A DNA stretch of 64,000 nt from SHVZ01 sp041906305 (GTDB lineage Bacteria > Pseudomonadota > Alphaproteobacteria > SHVZ01). This document shows positions 43,910-52,973 of this stretch, in pieces. The notes under the pieces were generated by a model. That model searched no databases, was not told where the DNA came from, and saw only the letters and a list, made by a program, of their open reading frames with translations. Numbering within the stretch: position 1 is the first letter of the stretch; each line of letters begins with the position of its first letter. The DNA lies in the NCBI GenBank assembly GCA_041906305.1, contig JAYRJL010000003.1:496001-560000 (forward strand). The letters run 5' to 3'. Both the position numbers and the translations under genes were made by a program.

Positions 43910-44977
43910 ATGAAAGTCGTTGCTCAACTAGCTGTCGTCGCCGTTCTGGGAACGGCGGGAGTCGCCGGATGGATGTACCGGGATGCATGGCTTCCCGGGC
44001 AGCAGGCGAAGGCCAGCGCCACCGCCACGCCGGCGCAGCGCGCCATCCCGGTCGAGGCACAGAAGGTCCGCATCGGTCCGATCGACGACACCGTCGAAGC
44101 GGTCGGCACGGCGCTCGCCAACGAGAGTCTAACAGTCACCTCTAAGATCGCGGGCATCGTAAAGGCGATCAAGTTCACCGAAGGCCAGCAGGTGAAGGCC
44201 GGCACCGTCATCCTCGAGCTCGAGGATCGCGAGCCGATGGCCAACCTCGCAGCCGCCCAGGCGCTCCGCGACCAGGCCAAGGCGGCGTTCGACCGCACCA
44301 AGAGCCTGCAGGCGACGGGCAACGCACCGATGTCCCGCCTCGACGACCAGGAAGGCATCTATCGCAACGCCGAGGCGCGCGTCCGCGTGATCGAGGCCCA
44401 GCTCGCCGACCTCAAGATCGTGGCGCCGTTCTCCGGCCGCGTCGGCATCCGCCGCGTCAGTCAGGGAGCGCTGATCTCGGTCGGCACCGTCATCACCACG
44501 CTCGATGACGTCGAGACCATCAAGCTCCGCTTCTTCGTGCCGGAATCCGCGATGTCCTCGGTCAAGGCCGGCGCCAACGTCACGGCCTCCGGGAACGCCG
44601 CGGCCGACCGGACCTTCAAGGGGGCGATCACCAGCATCGACACCCGCGTCGACACCACGACGCGCGCCGTCGAGGTCCGCGCCGAGTTCCCGAACCAGGA
44701 CGGCGCGCTGAAGCCGGGCATGTTCCTCACCGTCAAGCTGGCGCTCAACCGCCGCGACGGCGCGCTGATCGTGCCGGAGGAGGCGGTCGTGCCGGAGGGC
44801 ATCCGCCAGTACGTCTACACCGTCGCCGACGGCAAGGCCGTGAAGACCGAGGTCAAGCTCGGCGCCCGCCTTCCCGGCGAGGTCGAGATCCGCGAAGGCC
44901 TGAACCAGAACTCGGTCGTGGTCACCAGCGGCATCCAGAAGATCCGAGACGGAGTGCCGGTCCGCACCGGCGCCTAA
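43910..44977 (+). CDS. RND efflux periplasmic adaptor (membrane fusion protein)
   Basis: This 355-residue adaptor connects the inner-membrane RND pump to an outer-membrane channel. An N-terminal hydrophobic segment (about residues 5-24) exports or anchors it. The barrel-sandwich lipoyl-like halves are seen at GIVKAIKFTEGQQVKAGTVIL and IVAPFSGRVGIRRVSQGALI. An alpha-hairpin with AAQALRDQAKAAFDRTKSL lies between them, followed by the beta-barrel and membrane-proximal domains (VPEEAVVPEGIRQYVYTV). It lies 30 bp upstream of the pump gene. No TolC-type outer-membrane gene is next to them. Confidence 0.93.
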   Translation: MKVVAQLAVVAVLGTAGVAGWMYRDAWLPGQQAKASATATPAQRAIPVEAQKVRIGPIDDTVEAVGTALANESLTVTSKIAGIVKAIKFTEGQQVKAGTVILELEDREPMANLAAAQALRDQAKAAFDRTKSLQATGNAPMSRLDDQEGIYRNAEARVRVIEAQLADLKIVAPFSGRVGIRRVSQGALISVGTVITTLDDVETIKLRFFVPESAMSSVKAGANVTASGNAAADRTFKGAITSIDTRVDTTTRAVEVRAEFPNQDGALKPGMFLTVKLALNRRDGALIVPEEAVVPEGIRQYVYTVADGKAVKTEVKLGARLPGEVEIREGLNQNSVVVTSGIQKIRDGVPVRTGA

Positions 44978-45007
44978 CCCCCTTCTACGCCCAACGAGAG
45001 GCGCTCA

Positions 45008-48000
45008 ATGGTTCTCTCCGACATCGCCATCAAGCGCCCGGTCTTCGCGACCGTCATCAGCCTCGTGCTGGTGACCTTCGGGCTCTTCGCCTTCCAGCGC
45101 CTCGCGGTCCGCGAGTACCCGGACATCGACCCGCCGATCGTCTCGGTGCAGACGACCTACAAGGGCGCATCGGCGAACGTCATCGAGGTCCAGGTCACGC
45201 AGATCCTGGAAGACGCACTGTCGGGCATCGAGGGCATCAAGGTGATGACCTCGTCGAGCCGCGAAGGCTCGTCATCGATCTCGCTCGAGTTCCGCATCGA
45301 CCGCGCCATCGACGGCGCCACCAACGACGTCCGAGACAAGGTCGGCCGTGTGATGTCGCGCCTGCCGGTGGACGCCGACCCGCCGGTGATCTCGAAGGTC
45401 GAGGCCGACGCGCGCCCGATCATCTGGATCTCGCTGTCTTCCGACCGCATGTCGAGCCTCGAGCTCACCGACTACGCCAAGCGCAATCTCGTAGACCGCC
45501 TTTCGAACCTGAACGGCGTCGCCACCGTCCGCATTGGCGGCGAGCGGCGCTACTCGATGCGCGTCTGGCTCGACCGCCGCGAGCTCGCCGCCCGCGAGCT
45601 GACCGTGCAGGACGTCGAGTCGGCGCTGCGCAAGCAGAACGTCGAGCTGCCCGCCGGCCGCGTCGAGTCGACGCGCCGCGAGTTCACGGTCCGCACCGAC
45701 ACCAGCATGAAGACGCCGGAGCAGTTCCGGAACATCGTGCTCACGGTCAAGGACGGCTTCCCGGTGCGCCTCGGCGAGGTCGCCAGGGTCGAGCTCGGCC
45801 CCGAGGACGCGCGCGGCGACGTTCGCAATACCGGCAAGCCGGCGATCGGCCTCGGCATCGTCAAGCAGTCCAAGGCCAACACCCTCGACGTCGCCGAAGC
45901 CGCCAAGGAGATGATCAAGATCATCAACCCGACGCTGCCGTCGGGCCTGGTGATGGACGTCTCCTTCGACACCTCGCTGTTCATCGCCCAGTCGATCTAC
46001 GAGGTGTTCCACGCGCTCGGCATCGCGCTGGCCCTCGTCGTCGGCGTGATCTTCTTCTTCCTGCGCTCGTTCCGCGCGACCTTCATCCCGACGATCGCGA
46101 TCCCGGTCTCGATCATCGCCTCGTTCATCATCCTCGCCGCCTTCGGCTTCTCGCTGAACGTGCTGACGCTGCTGGCCTTCGTGCTGGCGATCGGCCTGGT
46201 TGTCGACGACGCGATCGTCGTGCTCGAGAACATCCACCGCCATATCGAGGAAGGCGAGCCGCCGCTGCTCGCCGCCGTGCGCGGCGCGCGCCAGATCGGG
46301 TTCGCCGTGATCTCGACCACGCTGGTGCTGATCGCGGTTTTCATCCCGCTGTCGCTGCTGCCGGGCAACACCGGCCGCCTGTTCAGCGAGTTCGGCATCT
46401 CGGTCGCGGCTGCGGTCATGTTCTCGGGCCTCGTCGCGCTGACGCTGACGCCGATGCTGTGCTCGAAGCTGCTGAAGGAAGTCCACGGCGAAAGCCTGCT
46501 TCACAAGGTGACCGAGCCGATCTTCACCGGCATGACCGCGGGCTACCGTTGGCTGCTGATCAAGGGCCTCAACGCCCCCGTCATCGTCGTCGCGCTCGCG
46601 ATCGGCATCTCGGCCTCCTCGTACTTCCTGTTCAAGACGCTGCCGCGCGAGTTCGCGCCGACAGAGGATCGCGGCTACTTCTTCATCTCGGTGACCGCGC
46701 CGGAAGGCTCGTCCATCGACTACACCCGCGAGCAGGTGAACCGGATCGAGGCGGTCCTGAAGCCGCTCCTCGACTCGGGCGTGGTCGAGCGTGTCTTCAC
46801 CAACGTCGCGCCGTCCTTCGGACGTCCCGGCGACGTCCGGCAGGCCTCCCTCAACATCCGGCTCAAGCCGTGGGAAGAGCGCAAGCAGAAGCAGCAGGAA
46901 ATGGTCCGCGACCTCTTCCAGCACCTGAACGCGATGCCCGGCGTCCGCGCCATCGCCATCAACCCGCCGAGCCTCGGCCAGCCGGCGTTCCAGCTGCCGC
47001 TCCGCGTCGTTCTCGGCGGCAACACCTACGAAGAGCTGGTCGGCTGGCGCGACACGATGATGGCGGCGATGCGCGAGAACCCGCGCCTGCAGAACGTCAA
47101 TGCCGACTACGAGGAGAACAAGCCCCAGTTCCGCGTCGAGATCGACCGCGCCCGCGCCGCCGACCTCGGCGTCGCCATCGACGAAATCGGCCGCACCCTC
47201 GAGACCATGCTGGGATCGCGCAACGTCACGACCTTCTCCGACCGCGGCGAGGAGTACAACGTCATCCTCCAGGCGGCGCCGCAGGACCGCGCCCAGCCGA
47301 GCGATCTCGCCAACATCTTCGTGCGCTCGCAGACCACGCGCGCGCTGGTGCCGCTCTCGAGCCTGGTCAGGCTCCGCGACATGGCCGGCGCCAGCGAGTT
47401 CTATCGGACCGACCGCCTCCGCTCGATCACGATCTCGGCCAACCTCGCCGCCGGCTACACGCTCGGCGACGCGATCGAGTTCGTCGAACGCACTGCCGCG
47501 GTCGAGCTTCCGCCGCAGGCGCGCATCAGCTATCGCGGCGAGGCCCGCGAGTTCAAGGAAAGCTCGTCGGCGATCTACTTCACCTTCGGCGTCGCCCTGC
47601 TGACGGTGTTCCTGGTGCTCGCCGCGCAGTTCGAGAGCTACGTCCACCCGTTCGTGATCATGCTGGCGGTGCCGCTGGCGATCACCGGGGCACTCGGCGC
47701 GATCTTCCTGAAGGGGCTGACGCTCAACGTCTACAGCCAGATCGGCATGATCATGCTGGTCGGCATCGTGGCGAAGAACGGCATCCTGATCGTCGAGTTC
47801 GCGAACCAGCTACGCGACGAAGGCAAGAACATCTACGACGCGATCCTCGGATCGTCGGTGGCGCGCCTGCGTCCGATCCTCATGACCTCGATCGCGACCG
47901 CGATCGGCGCGCTGCCGCTGGCGATCGCCACCGGCGCCGGTGCCGAGAGCCGTCAGGCGATCGGCTCGGTCATCGTCGGCGGCGTGCTCTTCGCCACCCT

Positions 48001-48181
48001 GATGACGATCTTCATCATCCCGGTCTTCTATCTGCTGCTCGCCAAGAAGACGAAGGCCGCGAGCCACGTCGCCGAGGCGATCACGGCGCTCGAGAAGAAG
48101 GAGCCGGCGGGCGGACCGGCCACGGCCCACGGCGAGAAGCCGGCGCACGGCGTCGCTACCCGTCCGCACCCGGCCGAATAG
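45008..48181 (+). CDS. RND family multidrug efflux pump (HAE-1, AcrB/MexB-like)
   Basis: This 1057-residue proton-driven pump trimer exports hydrophobic or amphiphilic compounds. The start MVLSDIAIKRPVFATVISLVL is the family N-terminus. Twelve TM helices and two large periplasmic loops are evident. The proton-relay aspartates lie in GLVVDDAIVVLENIHRH on TM4, and the TM10 lysine region is near LVGIVAKNGILIVEFANQL. A basic/hydrophilic C-tail of about 40 residues follows. It is the second gene of the adaptor-pump operon and is closed by a terminator at 48208-48231. Confidence 0.95.
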   Translation: MVLSDIAIKRPVFATVISLVLVTFGLFAFQRLAVREYPDIDPPIVSVQTTYKGASANVIEVQVTQILEDALSGIEGIKVMTSSSREGSSSISLEFRIDRAIDGATNDVRDKVGRVMSRLPVDADPPVISKVEADARPIIWISLSSDRMSSLELTDYAKRNLVDRLSNLNGVATVRIGGERRYSMRVWLDRRELAARELTVQDVESALRKQNVELPAGRVESTRREFTVRTDTSMKTPEQFRNIVLTVKDGFPVRLGEVARVELGPEDARGDVRNTGKPAIGLGIVKQSKANTLDVAEAAKEMIKIINPTLPSGLVMDVSFDTSLFIAQSIYEVFHALGIALALVVGVIFFFLRSFRATFIPTIAIPVSIIASFIILAAFGFSLNVLTLLAFVLAIGLVVDDAIVVLENIHRHIEEGEPPLLAAVRGARQIGFAVISTTLVLIAVFIPLSLLPGNTGRLFSEFGISVAAAVMFSGLVALTLTPMLCSKLLKEVHGESLLHKVTEPIFTGMTAGYRWLLIKGLNAPVIVVALAIGISASSYFLFKTLPREFAPTEDRGYFFISVTAPEGSSIDYTREQVNRIEAVLKPLLDSGVVERVFTNVAPSFGRPGDVRQASLNIRLKPWEERKQKQQEMVRDLFQHLNAMPGVRAIAINPPSLGQPAFQLPLRVVLGGNTYEELVGWRDTMMAAMRENPRLQNVNADYEENKPQFRVEIDRARAADLGVAIDEIGRTLETMLGSRNVTTFSDRGEEYNVILQAAPQDRAQPSDLANIFVRSQTTRALVPLSSLVRLRDMAGASEFYRTDRLRSITISANLAAGYTLGDAIEFVERTAAVELPPQARISYRGEAREFKESSSAIYFTFGVALLTVFLVLAAQFESYVHPFVIMLAVPLAITGALGAIFLKGLTLNVYSQIGMIMLVGIVAKNGILIVEFANQLRDEGKNIYDAILGSSVARLRPILMTSIATAIGALPLAIATGAGAESRQAIGSVIVGGVLFATLMTIFIIPVFYLLLAKKTKAASHVAEAITALEKKEPAGGPATAHGEKPAHGVATRPHPAE

Positions 48182-48207
48182 CCGGAACGTCCACCGCGGA
48201 GAGAACG

Positions 48208-48231
48208 AAGGCCGGCAGCGATGCCGGCCTT
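48208..48231 (+). terminator. bidirectional rho-independent-type terminator after the RND pump
   Basis: AAGGCCGGC (48208-48216) pairs with GCCGGCCTT (48223-48231) around AGCGAT, followed by a CTTCGTT tail on the plus strand. On the minus strand the tail is CTTCGTTCTC. It lies between the convergent RND and NnrU-like genes and could serve both. Confidence 0.75.
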
Positions 48232-48236
48232 CTTCG

Positions 48237-48959
48237 TTACTGGGGCAGCGCCGGAACGCCGAAGACCATCGGATGGACGGCGGCGATCGCGACGAAGAGG
48301 GCTGCCGCGATCGCGATCCGGCTCACCCCGATCTCGCCGACGACCAAGCGGTTCCTGCCGGCGAGGATCGCCATGAAGGGAACGACCGAGGTGACCGCCG
48401 AGAAGCGCCCCCATCCTTCCGGATCGCGCCTGGCCTGCTTGCGGTCGATCGAGCCCATGCCGGCGGCGGAGACGATCATGATGCTGCCGAACAGGAAGAC
48501 CGAGGCAAGGTCGCCATTGGCGATGAAGTGACCGATCGCCCAGAGCAGGAAAGACCACAGCATCGGATGGCGCGTGACACGGAAGACACCCCTGGCCGGC
48601 TCGTCCGCCTTCAGGAACCTTTCGCCCATCACCATCGTGGGATTGGGCTGGCTCAGCGATCCCACGAAGAGGATCACGGCCGGGATCATCAGGATCGTCG
48701 GCGCCCACATCATCCAGGGCTCGACCATGCGGATGCCATAGAAGGACTCGGCGGAGGTCGCCTGGCGATAGGCGATCGCGAGCCAGACGATGCCGGCCAA
48801 CGAAAGCAGCGAGAATAGGCCGCGGAAGGCGTTCTCGCCGATCCTTCCCGCCACGGCCCAGCGCAGCGGCGACCCCGCCAGCCCGACATGCAGCAGGATC
48901 CAGAAGCCGGCGGCGATCGCCATCCTGATCATCACCGGATCGTCGAACGCGTCTTCCAT
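48237..48959 (-). CDS. NnrU-like integral membrane protein
   Basis: This 240-residue multi-spanning membrane protein has about six hydrophobic helices. It carries the NnrU-family pattern SFYGIRMVEPWMMWAPTILM and the downstream VFRVTRHPMLWSFLLWAIGH motif, which resembles isoprenylcysteine methyltransferase-like membrane enzymes. NnrU was named for a role linked to nitrite/nitric-oxide metabolism in some alphaproteobacteria. No denitrification genes are nearby, so a function in that process is not supported here. The start at 48959 (MEDAFDDP) follows a GGGGGAGAC ribosome-binding site. The longer frame upstream is unlikely. Confidence 0.85.
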   Translation of the reverse strand: MEDAFDDPVMIRMAIAAGFWILLHVGLAGSPLRWAVAGRIGENAFRGLFSLLSLAGIVWLAIAYRQATSAESFYGIRMVEPWMMWAPTILMIPAVILFVGSLSQPNPTMVMGERFLKADEPARGVFRVTRHPMLWSFLLWAIGHFIANGDLASVFLFGSIMIVSAAGMGSIDRKQARRDPEGWGRFSAVTSVVPFMAILAGRNRLVVGEIGVSRIAIAAALFVAIAAVHPMVFGVPALPQ

Positions 48960-49000
48960 CGTCGTCTCCCCCAGGTCCGGACTCTCTAGCACCGCGGTCG

Positions 49001-49029
49001 TTGCTCCGTCGATCACGCCGCCCTATGCT
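49001..49029 (+). promoter_or_regulatory. candidate promoter of the LysE-family gene
   Basis: TTGCTC (49001-49006) is followed after 17 bp by TATGCT (49024-49029), which matches four of six -10 positions. The start codon at 49055 would be about 20 nt downstream of the transcript start. Confidence 0.4.
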
Positions 49030-49054
49030 GCATCGCAACATCATCGAGGTGCGC

Positions 49055-49681
49055 ATGGATTGGCAGGTTCTTCTCGCCTTTACCGTCACCATGACGATCT
49101 TCGCGATCGCGCCGGGACCGGCCGTGCTCCTCGTCGTGTCGCACGGCGTGAAATCGGGCTGGGGCGCCTCGCTGAAGGCCGCCCTCGGCGTCCAGGCGGG
49201 CAACAGCATCTATTTCCTGCTGTCGGCCGTTGGCCTCGGCGCGATCCTCTCCACCTCCGAGACCTTCTTCTACGGGGTGAAGTATGTCGGCGCCGCCTAC
49301 CTGATCTATCTCGGCGTCCGGACGATCTGGAACGCGGCGTCCGCCTCGGAGCCGAAAACCGGCGTCGCCGGCGCGCTCCGGCAGCCCTTCATGCAGGCGG
49401 TGCTGACTCAGCTCGCCAACCCGAAGTCGGTGCTCACCTTCGGCGCGCTGATGCCGCAGTTCATCGATCCGAACGGCGACCTCGTTCTTCAGTACGTGCT
49501 GTTCGCCGCGGCCTGCTTCCTCTCGGAAGTACCGGTGCTCGCCGTCTACGGCTGGCTCGCCGCCCAGGGCCGCCGCGCCTTCGGCAGCTCGCGTCTCGCG
49601 GTCTGGCGCGAGCGGCTTGCCGGCGGCGCGCTGATCGCGGTCGGCGCCAGCCTGGCTGCGATCAAGCGCGTCACCCCCTGA
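49055..49681 (+). CDS. LysE/RhtB family amino-acid exporter
   Basis: This 208-residue inner-membrane exporter has six predicted helices. The family motifs FAIAPGPAVLLVVSHGVKSGWGAS (near residues 14-37), YLIYLGVRTIW and LTQLANPKSVLTFGALMPQF are present. ATG at 49055 is chosen because it gives the normal short N-terminus MDWQVLLAFTVT. The in-frame upstream codons are basic and unlike the family. A GAGGTGC ribosome-binding site is just upstream. Its last 11 bp overlap the convergent reductase gene. The exported amino acid cannot be told. Confidence 0.9.
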   Translation: MDWQVLLAFTVTMTIFAIAPGPAVLLVVSHGVKSGWGASLKAALGVQAGNSIYFLLSAVGLGAILSTSETFFYGVKYVGAAYLIYLGVRTIWNAASASEPKTGVAGALRQPFMQAVLTQLANPKSVLTFGALMPQFIDPNGDLVLQYVLFAAACFLSEVPVLAVYGWLAAQGRRAFGSSRLAVWRERLAGGALIAVGASLAAIKRVTP

Positions 49682-50645
49682 GGAGCGTCTTCGCGCGAAG
49701 CGCGGTCATGGCGCCGACGATGTCGATCGTCGGCGTCGGCACTCCCACCAGCCGCGCGATCTCCTGAACCGCGACGATCAACCCGTCCACCTCGATCGGG
49801 CGGCCGCGTTCCACATCCTGCAAGGTCGAGCTCTTGAAGCTGCCGAGGCTCTTCATGATGCCGACCCGCTCCTCGACCGAGCCGGGAATGGCGATGCCGA
49901 GGCCTTTGGCGACGGCGATGCCCTCGTGCAGCATCGCCATGATCACCTCGCGGGTGCCGGGATTGTCCAGCATCTCGATCGAGGTGGCGTGGGTGAGCGC
50001 ACTCACCGTGTTGCCCGACATGTTGCCGATCAGCTTGTGGCAGATGTCGCCGCGGATCGTGGGCGAGGCCTGCACCGCAAGGCCAGGCACGGCGAGCGCC
50101 TTGGACAGGCGTTCGAGCCTCGGCGTGAGCCCGCCCTTGGGCTCGCCCAGAACCCAGCGGCCGCCGAAGGAGTGCGTGATCTCTCCGGGCGCCGTCACCT
50201 CGGCCGCGATGTAGAGGACGCAGCCGATCACCCGGTCGATCGGGATGCCGGCGGCGATGCGGCCGTCGGGATCGAGGGTCTTCAGGCGCTGGCCATCGAG
50301 CGCGCCGCCGAAGCCCGAGAAGAACCACCACGGAATGCCGTTGAGCGCGGCGACGATCGGCGTCTCCGGGCCCAGCAGCGGCCCCAGCCTGCCCGAGATC
50401 TCCGCCAGCGACGGCGCCTTCACCGACAGCACGACCACGTCGTGGGTGCCCGCCTCTTCCGGCGTCTCGACGGCGCGCACCGGCACGGTGAAGCGCTCGT
50501 CCTTGGCGATGAAGGTCAGGCCCTTCTTCCGGATCGCATCGAGCTGGGCGCCGCGGGCGATCATCGTCACGTCGTGGCCCGCCCGCGCCAGCAGGGCCGC
50601 CCCATGCCCGCCGATGGCGCCGGCACCGTAGATGCAGATCTTCAA
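49671..50645 (-). CDS. 2-dehydropantoate 2-reductase family protein (PanE/ApbA-like)
   Basis: This 324-residue NADPH-dependent reductase has the N-terminal Rossmann motif IYGAGAIGGHGAALLARAGHD near residues 4-24. The C-terminal all-helical domain carries the conserved Lys and Asn in DICHKLIGNMSGNTVSAL near 208-225. The canonical reaction reduces ketopantoate for pantothenate and CoA synthesis. Many alphaproteobacteria carry several paralogues with other substrates, so I do not assign the panE name. No pantothenate genes are adjacent. It overlaps the convergent LysE-family gene by 11 bp. Confidence 0.85.
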   Translation of the reverse strand: MKICIYGAGAIGGHGAALLARAGHDVTMIARGAQLDAIRKKGLTFIAKDERFTVPVRAVETPEEAGTHDVVVLSVKAPSLAEISGRLGPLLGPETPIVAALNGIPWWFFSGFGGALDGQRLKTLDPDGRIAAGIPIDRVIGCVLYIAAEVTAPGEITHSFGGRWVLGEPKGGLTPRLERLSKALAVPGLAVQASPTIRGDICHKLIGNMSGNTVSALTHATSIEMLDNPGTREVIMAMLHEGIAVAKGLGIAIPGSVEERVGIMKSLGSFKSSTLQDVERGRPIEVDGLIVAVQEIARLVGVPTPTIDIVGAMTALRAKTLLRG

Positions 50646-50784
50646 GGTCTCTTCTCCCCGTTGGGTGTGACCTAGCGGTCCGCGATGCCGGGATCAAGCC
50701 GCGCTGGGCGAAAACTCATCAATTGAGGCCACCGACCCCGGAAAACCCGCAAGACCGCTTTGAGAAAACGCGCCCCCGGTGCGG

Positions 50785-50813
50785 TTGACAGAGTCGCCGC
50801 CCCTCCGGATAGT
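50785..50813 (+). promoter_or_regulatory. sigma-70 promoter candidate of argD-argF-hslO
   Basis: A consensus -35 TTGACA (50785-50790) is separated by exactly 17 bp from GATAGT (50808-50813), which matches four of six -10 positions. The predicted leader to the argD GTG is about 50 nt. This is the best promoter match I found in the window. Confidence 0.6.
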
Positions 50814-50870
50814 TGGCGGTTTCCGGCCCTCATAACCGTCCGGAACCCATCCTCCCTCAGGAGTCGACCC

Positions 50871-52046
50871 GTGACTGCCGCCGCCGTGATGCCGACCTAT
50901 GGTCGTTACGATATCGCTTTCGACCGGGGCGAGGGCCCCTACCTGATCGCGACCGACGGCCGCCGCTTCCTCGACTTCGCTGCCGGCATCGCCGTCAACG
51001 CGCTGGGTCACTCGCATCCGAAGCTGGTCAAGGCGCTGGCCGACCAGGGCGCCAAGCTCTGGCACGTCTCCAACCTCTACCGGATTCCCGAGCAGGAGAA
51101 GCTGGCCGAGAGGCTCACCAAGAACACCTTTGCCGACAAGGTGTTCTTCTGCAATTCGGGCGCCGAGGCGCTCGAAGGCGCGATCAAGCTGGTCCGCAAG
51201 TACCACGACGAGACCGGCCATCCCGAGAAGTTCACCGTGATCGGCTGCTCCGGCGCCTTCCACGGCCGCACGCTGGCGACGCTCGCCGCCGCCGGCAACG
51301 AGAAGTACCTGAAGGGCTTCGACCCCGCGGTCGAAGGCTTCAAGCAGGTGGCTTTCAATAACCTGAACGAGCTCCGCGCCGCGATCGACGGCTCGACCGC
51401 GGCGATCCTGGTCGAGCCCGTCCAGGGCGAGGGCGGCATCCGGCCGGCCGATCTCGATTACCTCCGGGAGCTCCGCAAGATTGCCGACGAGTTCGGCATC
51501 CTGCTGGTCTTCGACGAGGTCCAGTGTGGCATGGGCCGCACCGGCAAGCTGTTCGCCCATGAATGGGCCGGCATCACGCCCGACGTCATGTGCGTCGCCA
51601 AAGGGCTCGGCGGCGGCTTCCCGGTCGGCGCCTTCATGGCGACCGAGAAGGCCGCGGTCGGCATGACCGCCGGAACCCACGGCTCGACCTTCGGCGGCAA
51701 CCCGCTGGCGATGGCCGTCGCCAACGCGGTCATGGACGTGATGCTCGAGCCGGGCTTCATGGAACGCGTCGACAAGATCGCCAAGCTGCTCCGCAAGGAG
51801 CTCGAGGCGGTGGTCAAGAAGTACCCGAAGGTGTTCATCGAGGTGCGCGGCTCCGGCCTGATGCTGGGGCTGCGCTGCCACGTTCCCAATACGCAGCTGG
51901 TCGACAAGCTGCGCGAGAACGGGCTGCTCGCCGTCGGCGCGGGCGAGAACGTCGTCCGCCTGGTGCCGCCGCTGATCATCGACGAAAGCCACGTGCGCGA
52001 GGCGGTCGAGAAAATCGACAAGGCCGCATCCCAGCTTTCATCCTGA
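50871..52046 (+). CDS. argD: acetylornithine/succinyldiaminopimelate aminotransferase
   Basis: This 391-residue PLP-dependent class III aminotransferase makes N-acetylornithine in arginine synthesis and may also serve the diaminopimelate branch. The PLP-binding lysine is in CVAKGLGGGFPVGAF near residue 245. FCNSGAEALEGAIKLVRKY, VEPVQGEGGI and VFDEVQCGMGRTGKL are also present. GTG at 50871 is chosen because an AGGAG ribosome-binding site lies 9 nt upstream and the family N-terminus (MPTYGRYDIAF) follows. The in-frame extension upstream crosses the predicted promoter. It is followed 12 bp later by argF. Confidence 0.94.
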   Translation: MTAAAVMPTYGRYDIAFDRGEGPYLIATDGRRFLDFAAGIAVNALGHSHPKLVKALADQGAKLWHVSNLYRIPEQEKLAERLTKNTFADKVFFCNSGAEALEGAIKLVRKYHDETGHPEKFTVIGCSGAFHGRTLATLAAAGNEKYLKGFDPAVEGFKQVAFNNLNELRAAIDGSTAAILVEPVQGEGGIRPADLDYLRELRKIADEFGILLVFDEVQCGMGRTGKLFAHEWAGITPDVMCVAKGLGGGFPVGAFMATEKAAVGMTAGTHGSTFGGNPLAMAVANAVMDVMLEPGFMERVDKIAKLLRKELEAVVKKYPKVFIEVRGSGLMLGLRCHVPNTQLVDKLRENGLLAVGAGENVVRLVPPLIIDESHVREAVEKIDKAASQLSS

Positions 52047-52058
52047 ACCGAGCGTCCC

Positions 52059-52973
52059 ATGTCTGCTCCCAAGCACTTTCTCGACCTCGACGCGTTCGAG
52101 GCGAAGACCCTCCGTTCCATCCTGGACGACGGCGCCCAGATGAAGCGCGAGCTCAAGGCCGGCAAGCGCGAGCGGAAGCTCGAAGGCAAGACGCTGGCGA
52201 TGATCTTCGAGAAGCCTTCGACCCGCACTAGGGTCAGCTTCGACGTCGCCATGCGCCAGCTCGGCGGCGAGACGATCATGCTGTCGGCCGCCGAGATGCA
52301 GAGCGGCCGCGGCGAGACGCTGGCCGATACCGCGCGGGTGCTGTCGCGCTACGTCGACGTGATCATGATGCGAACCTTCCAGCCCTGGAAGCTGCACGAG
52401 ATCGCGCAATACGCGACGGTGCCGGTCATCAACGGTCTCACCGACAACAGCCATCCCTGCCAGCTCATGGCCGACGTGATGACCTTCGAGGAGCATCGCG
52501 GATCGATCGCCGGTCGCGTCGTGACGTGGTCCGGCGACGGCAACAACGTCGCCGCGTCCTGGGTCCACGCCGCGGTCCGCTTCGACTTCGAGCTGCGGCT
52601 CGCCTGCCCGAACGAGCTAACCCCGCCGGACAACCTGATCCGCTGGGCCCAGGGCCAGGGCGGCAAGGTGATAGTGACCGAGGACGCGGATGCCGCCGCC
52701 CGCGGCGCCGACTGCATCGTCACCGATACCTGGGTCTCGATGAACGACACCACCCAGGGAGAGACCCGCCACAACCTGCTCGCCCCCTACCGGGTCGACG
52801 ATCGCCTGATGAAATTGGCCAAGTCCGACGCCATCTTCATGCACTGTCTCCCCGCCCATCGGGGGGACGAGGTCACCGCGTCGGTGATCGACGGGCCACA
52901 GTCGGTGGTCTGGGACGAGGCGGAGAACCGCCTCCACGTGCAGAAGGCGATCCTTTCTTGGTGTCTCTCCTGA
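52059..52973 (+). CDS. argF: ornithine carbamoyltransferase
   Basis: This 304-residue enzyme carbamoylates ornithine to citrulline. The carbamoyl-phosphate loop FEKPSTRTRVSFD lies near residue 50, DNSHPCQLMAD near 130 and the ornithine loop with HCLPAHRGDEV near 266. The length is standard. The argD-argF pair is common in alphaproteobacteria. Its 3' end overlaps the start of hslO by about 13 bp, so the chaperone is translated from the same message. Confidence 0.97.
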   Translation: MSAPKHFLDLDAFEAKTLRSILDDGAQMKRELKAGKRERKLEGKTLAMIFEKPSTRTRVSFDVAMRQLGGETIMLSAAEMQSGRGETLADTARVLSRYVDVIMMRTFQPWKLHEIAQYATVPVINGLTDNSHPCQLMADVMTFEEHRGSIAGRVVTWSGDGNNVAASWVHAAVRFDFELRLACPNELTPPDNLIRWAQGQGGKVIVTEDADAAARGADCIVTDTWVSMNDTTQGETRHNLLAPYRVDDRLMKLAKSDAIFMHCLPAHRGDEVTASVIDGPQSVVWDEAENRLHVQKAILSWCLS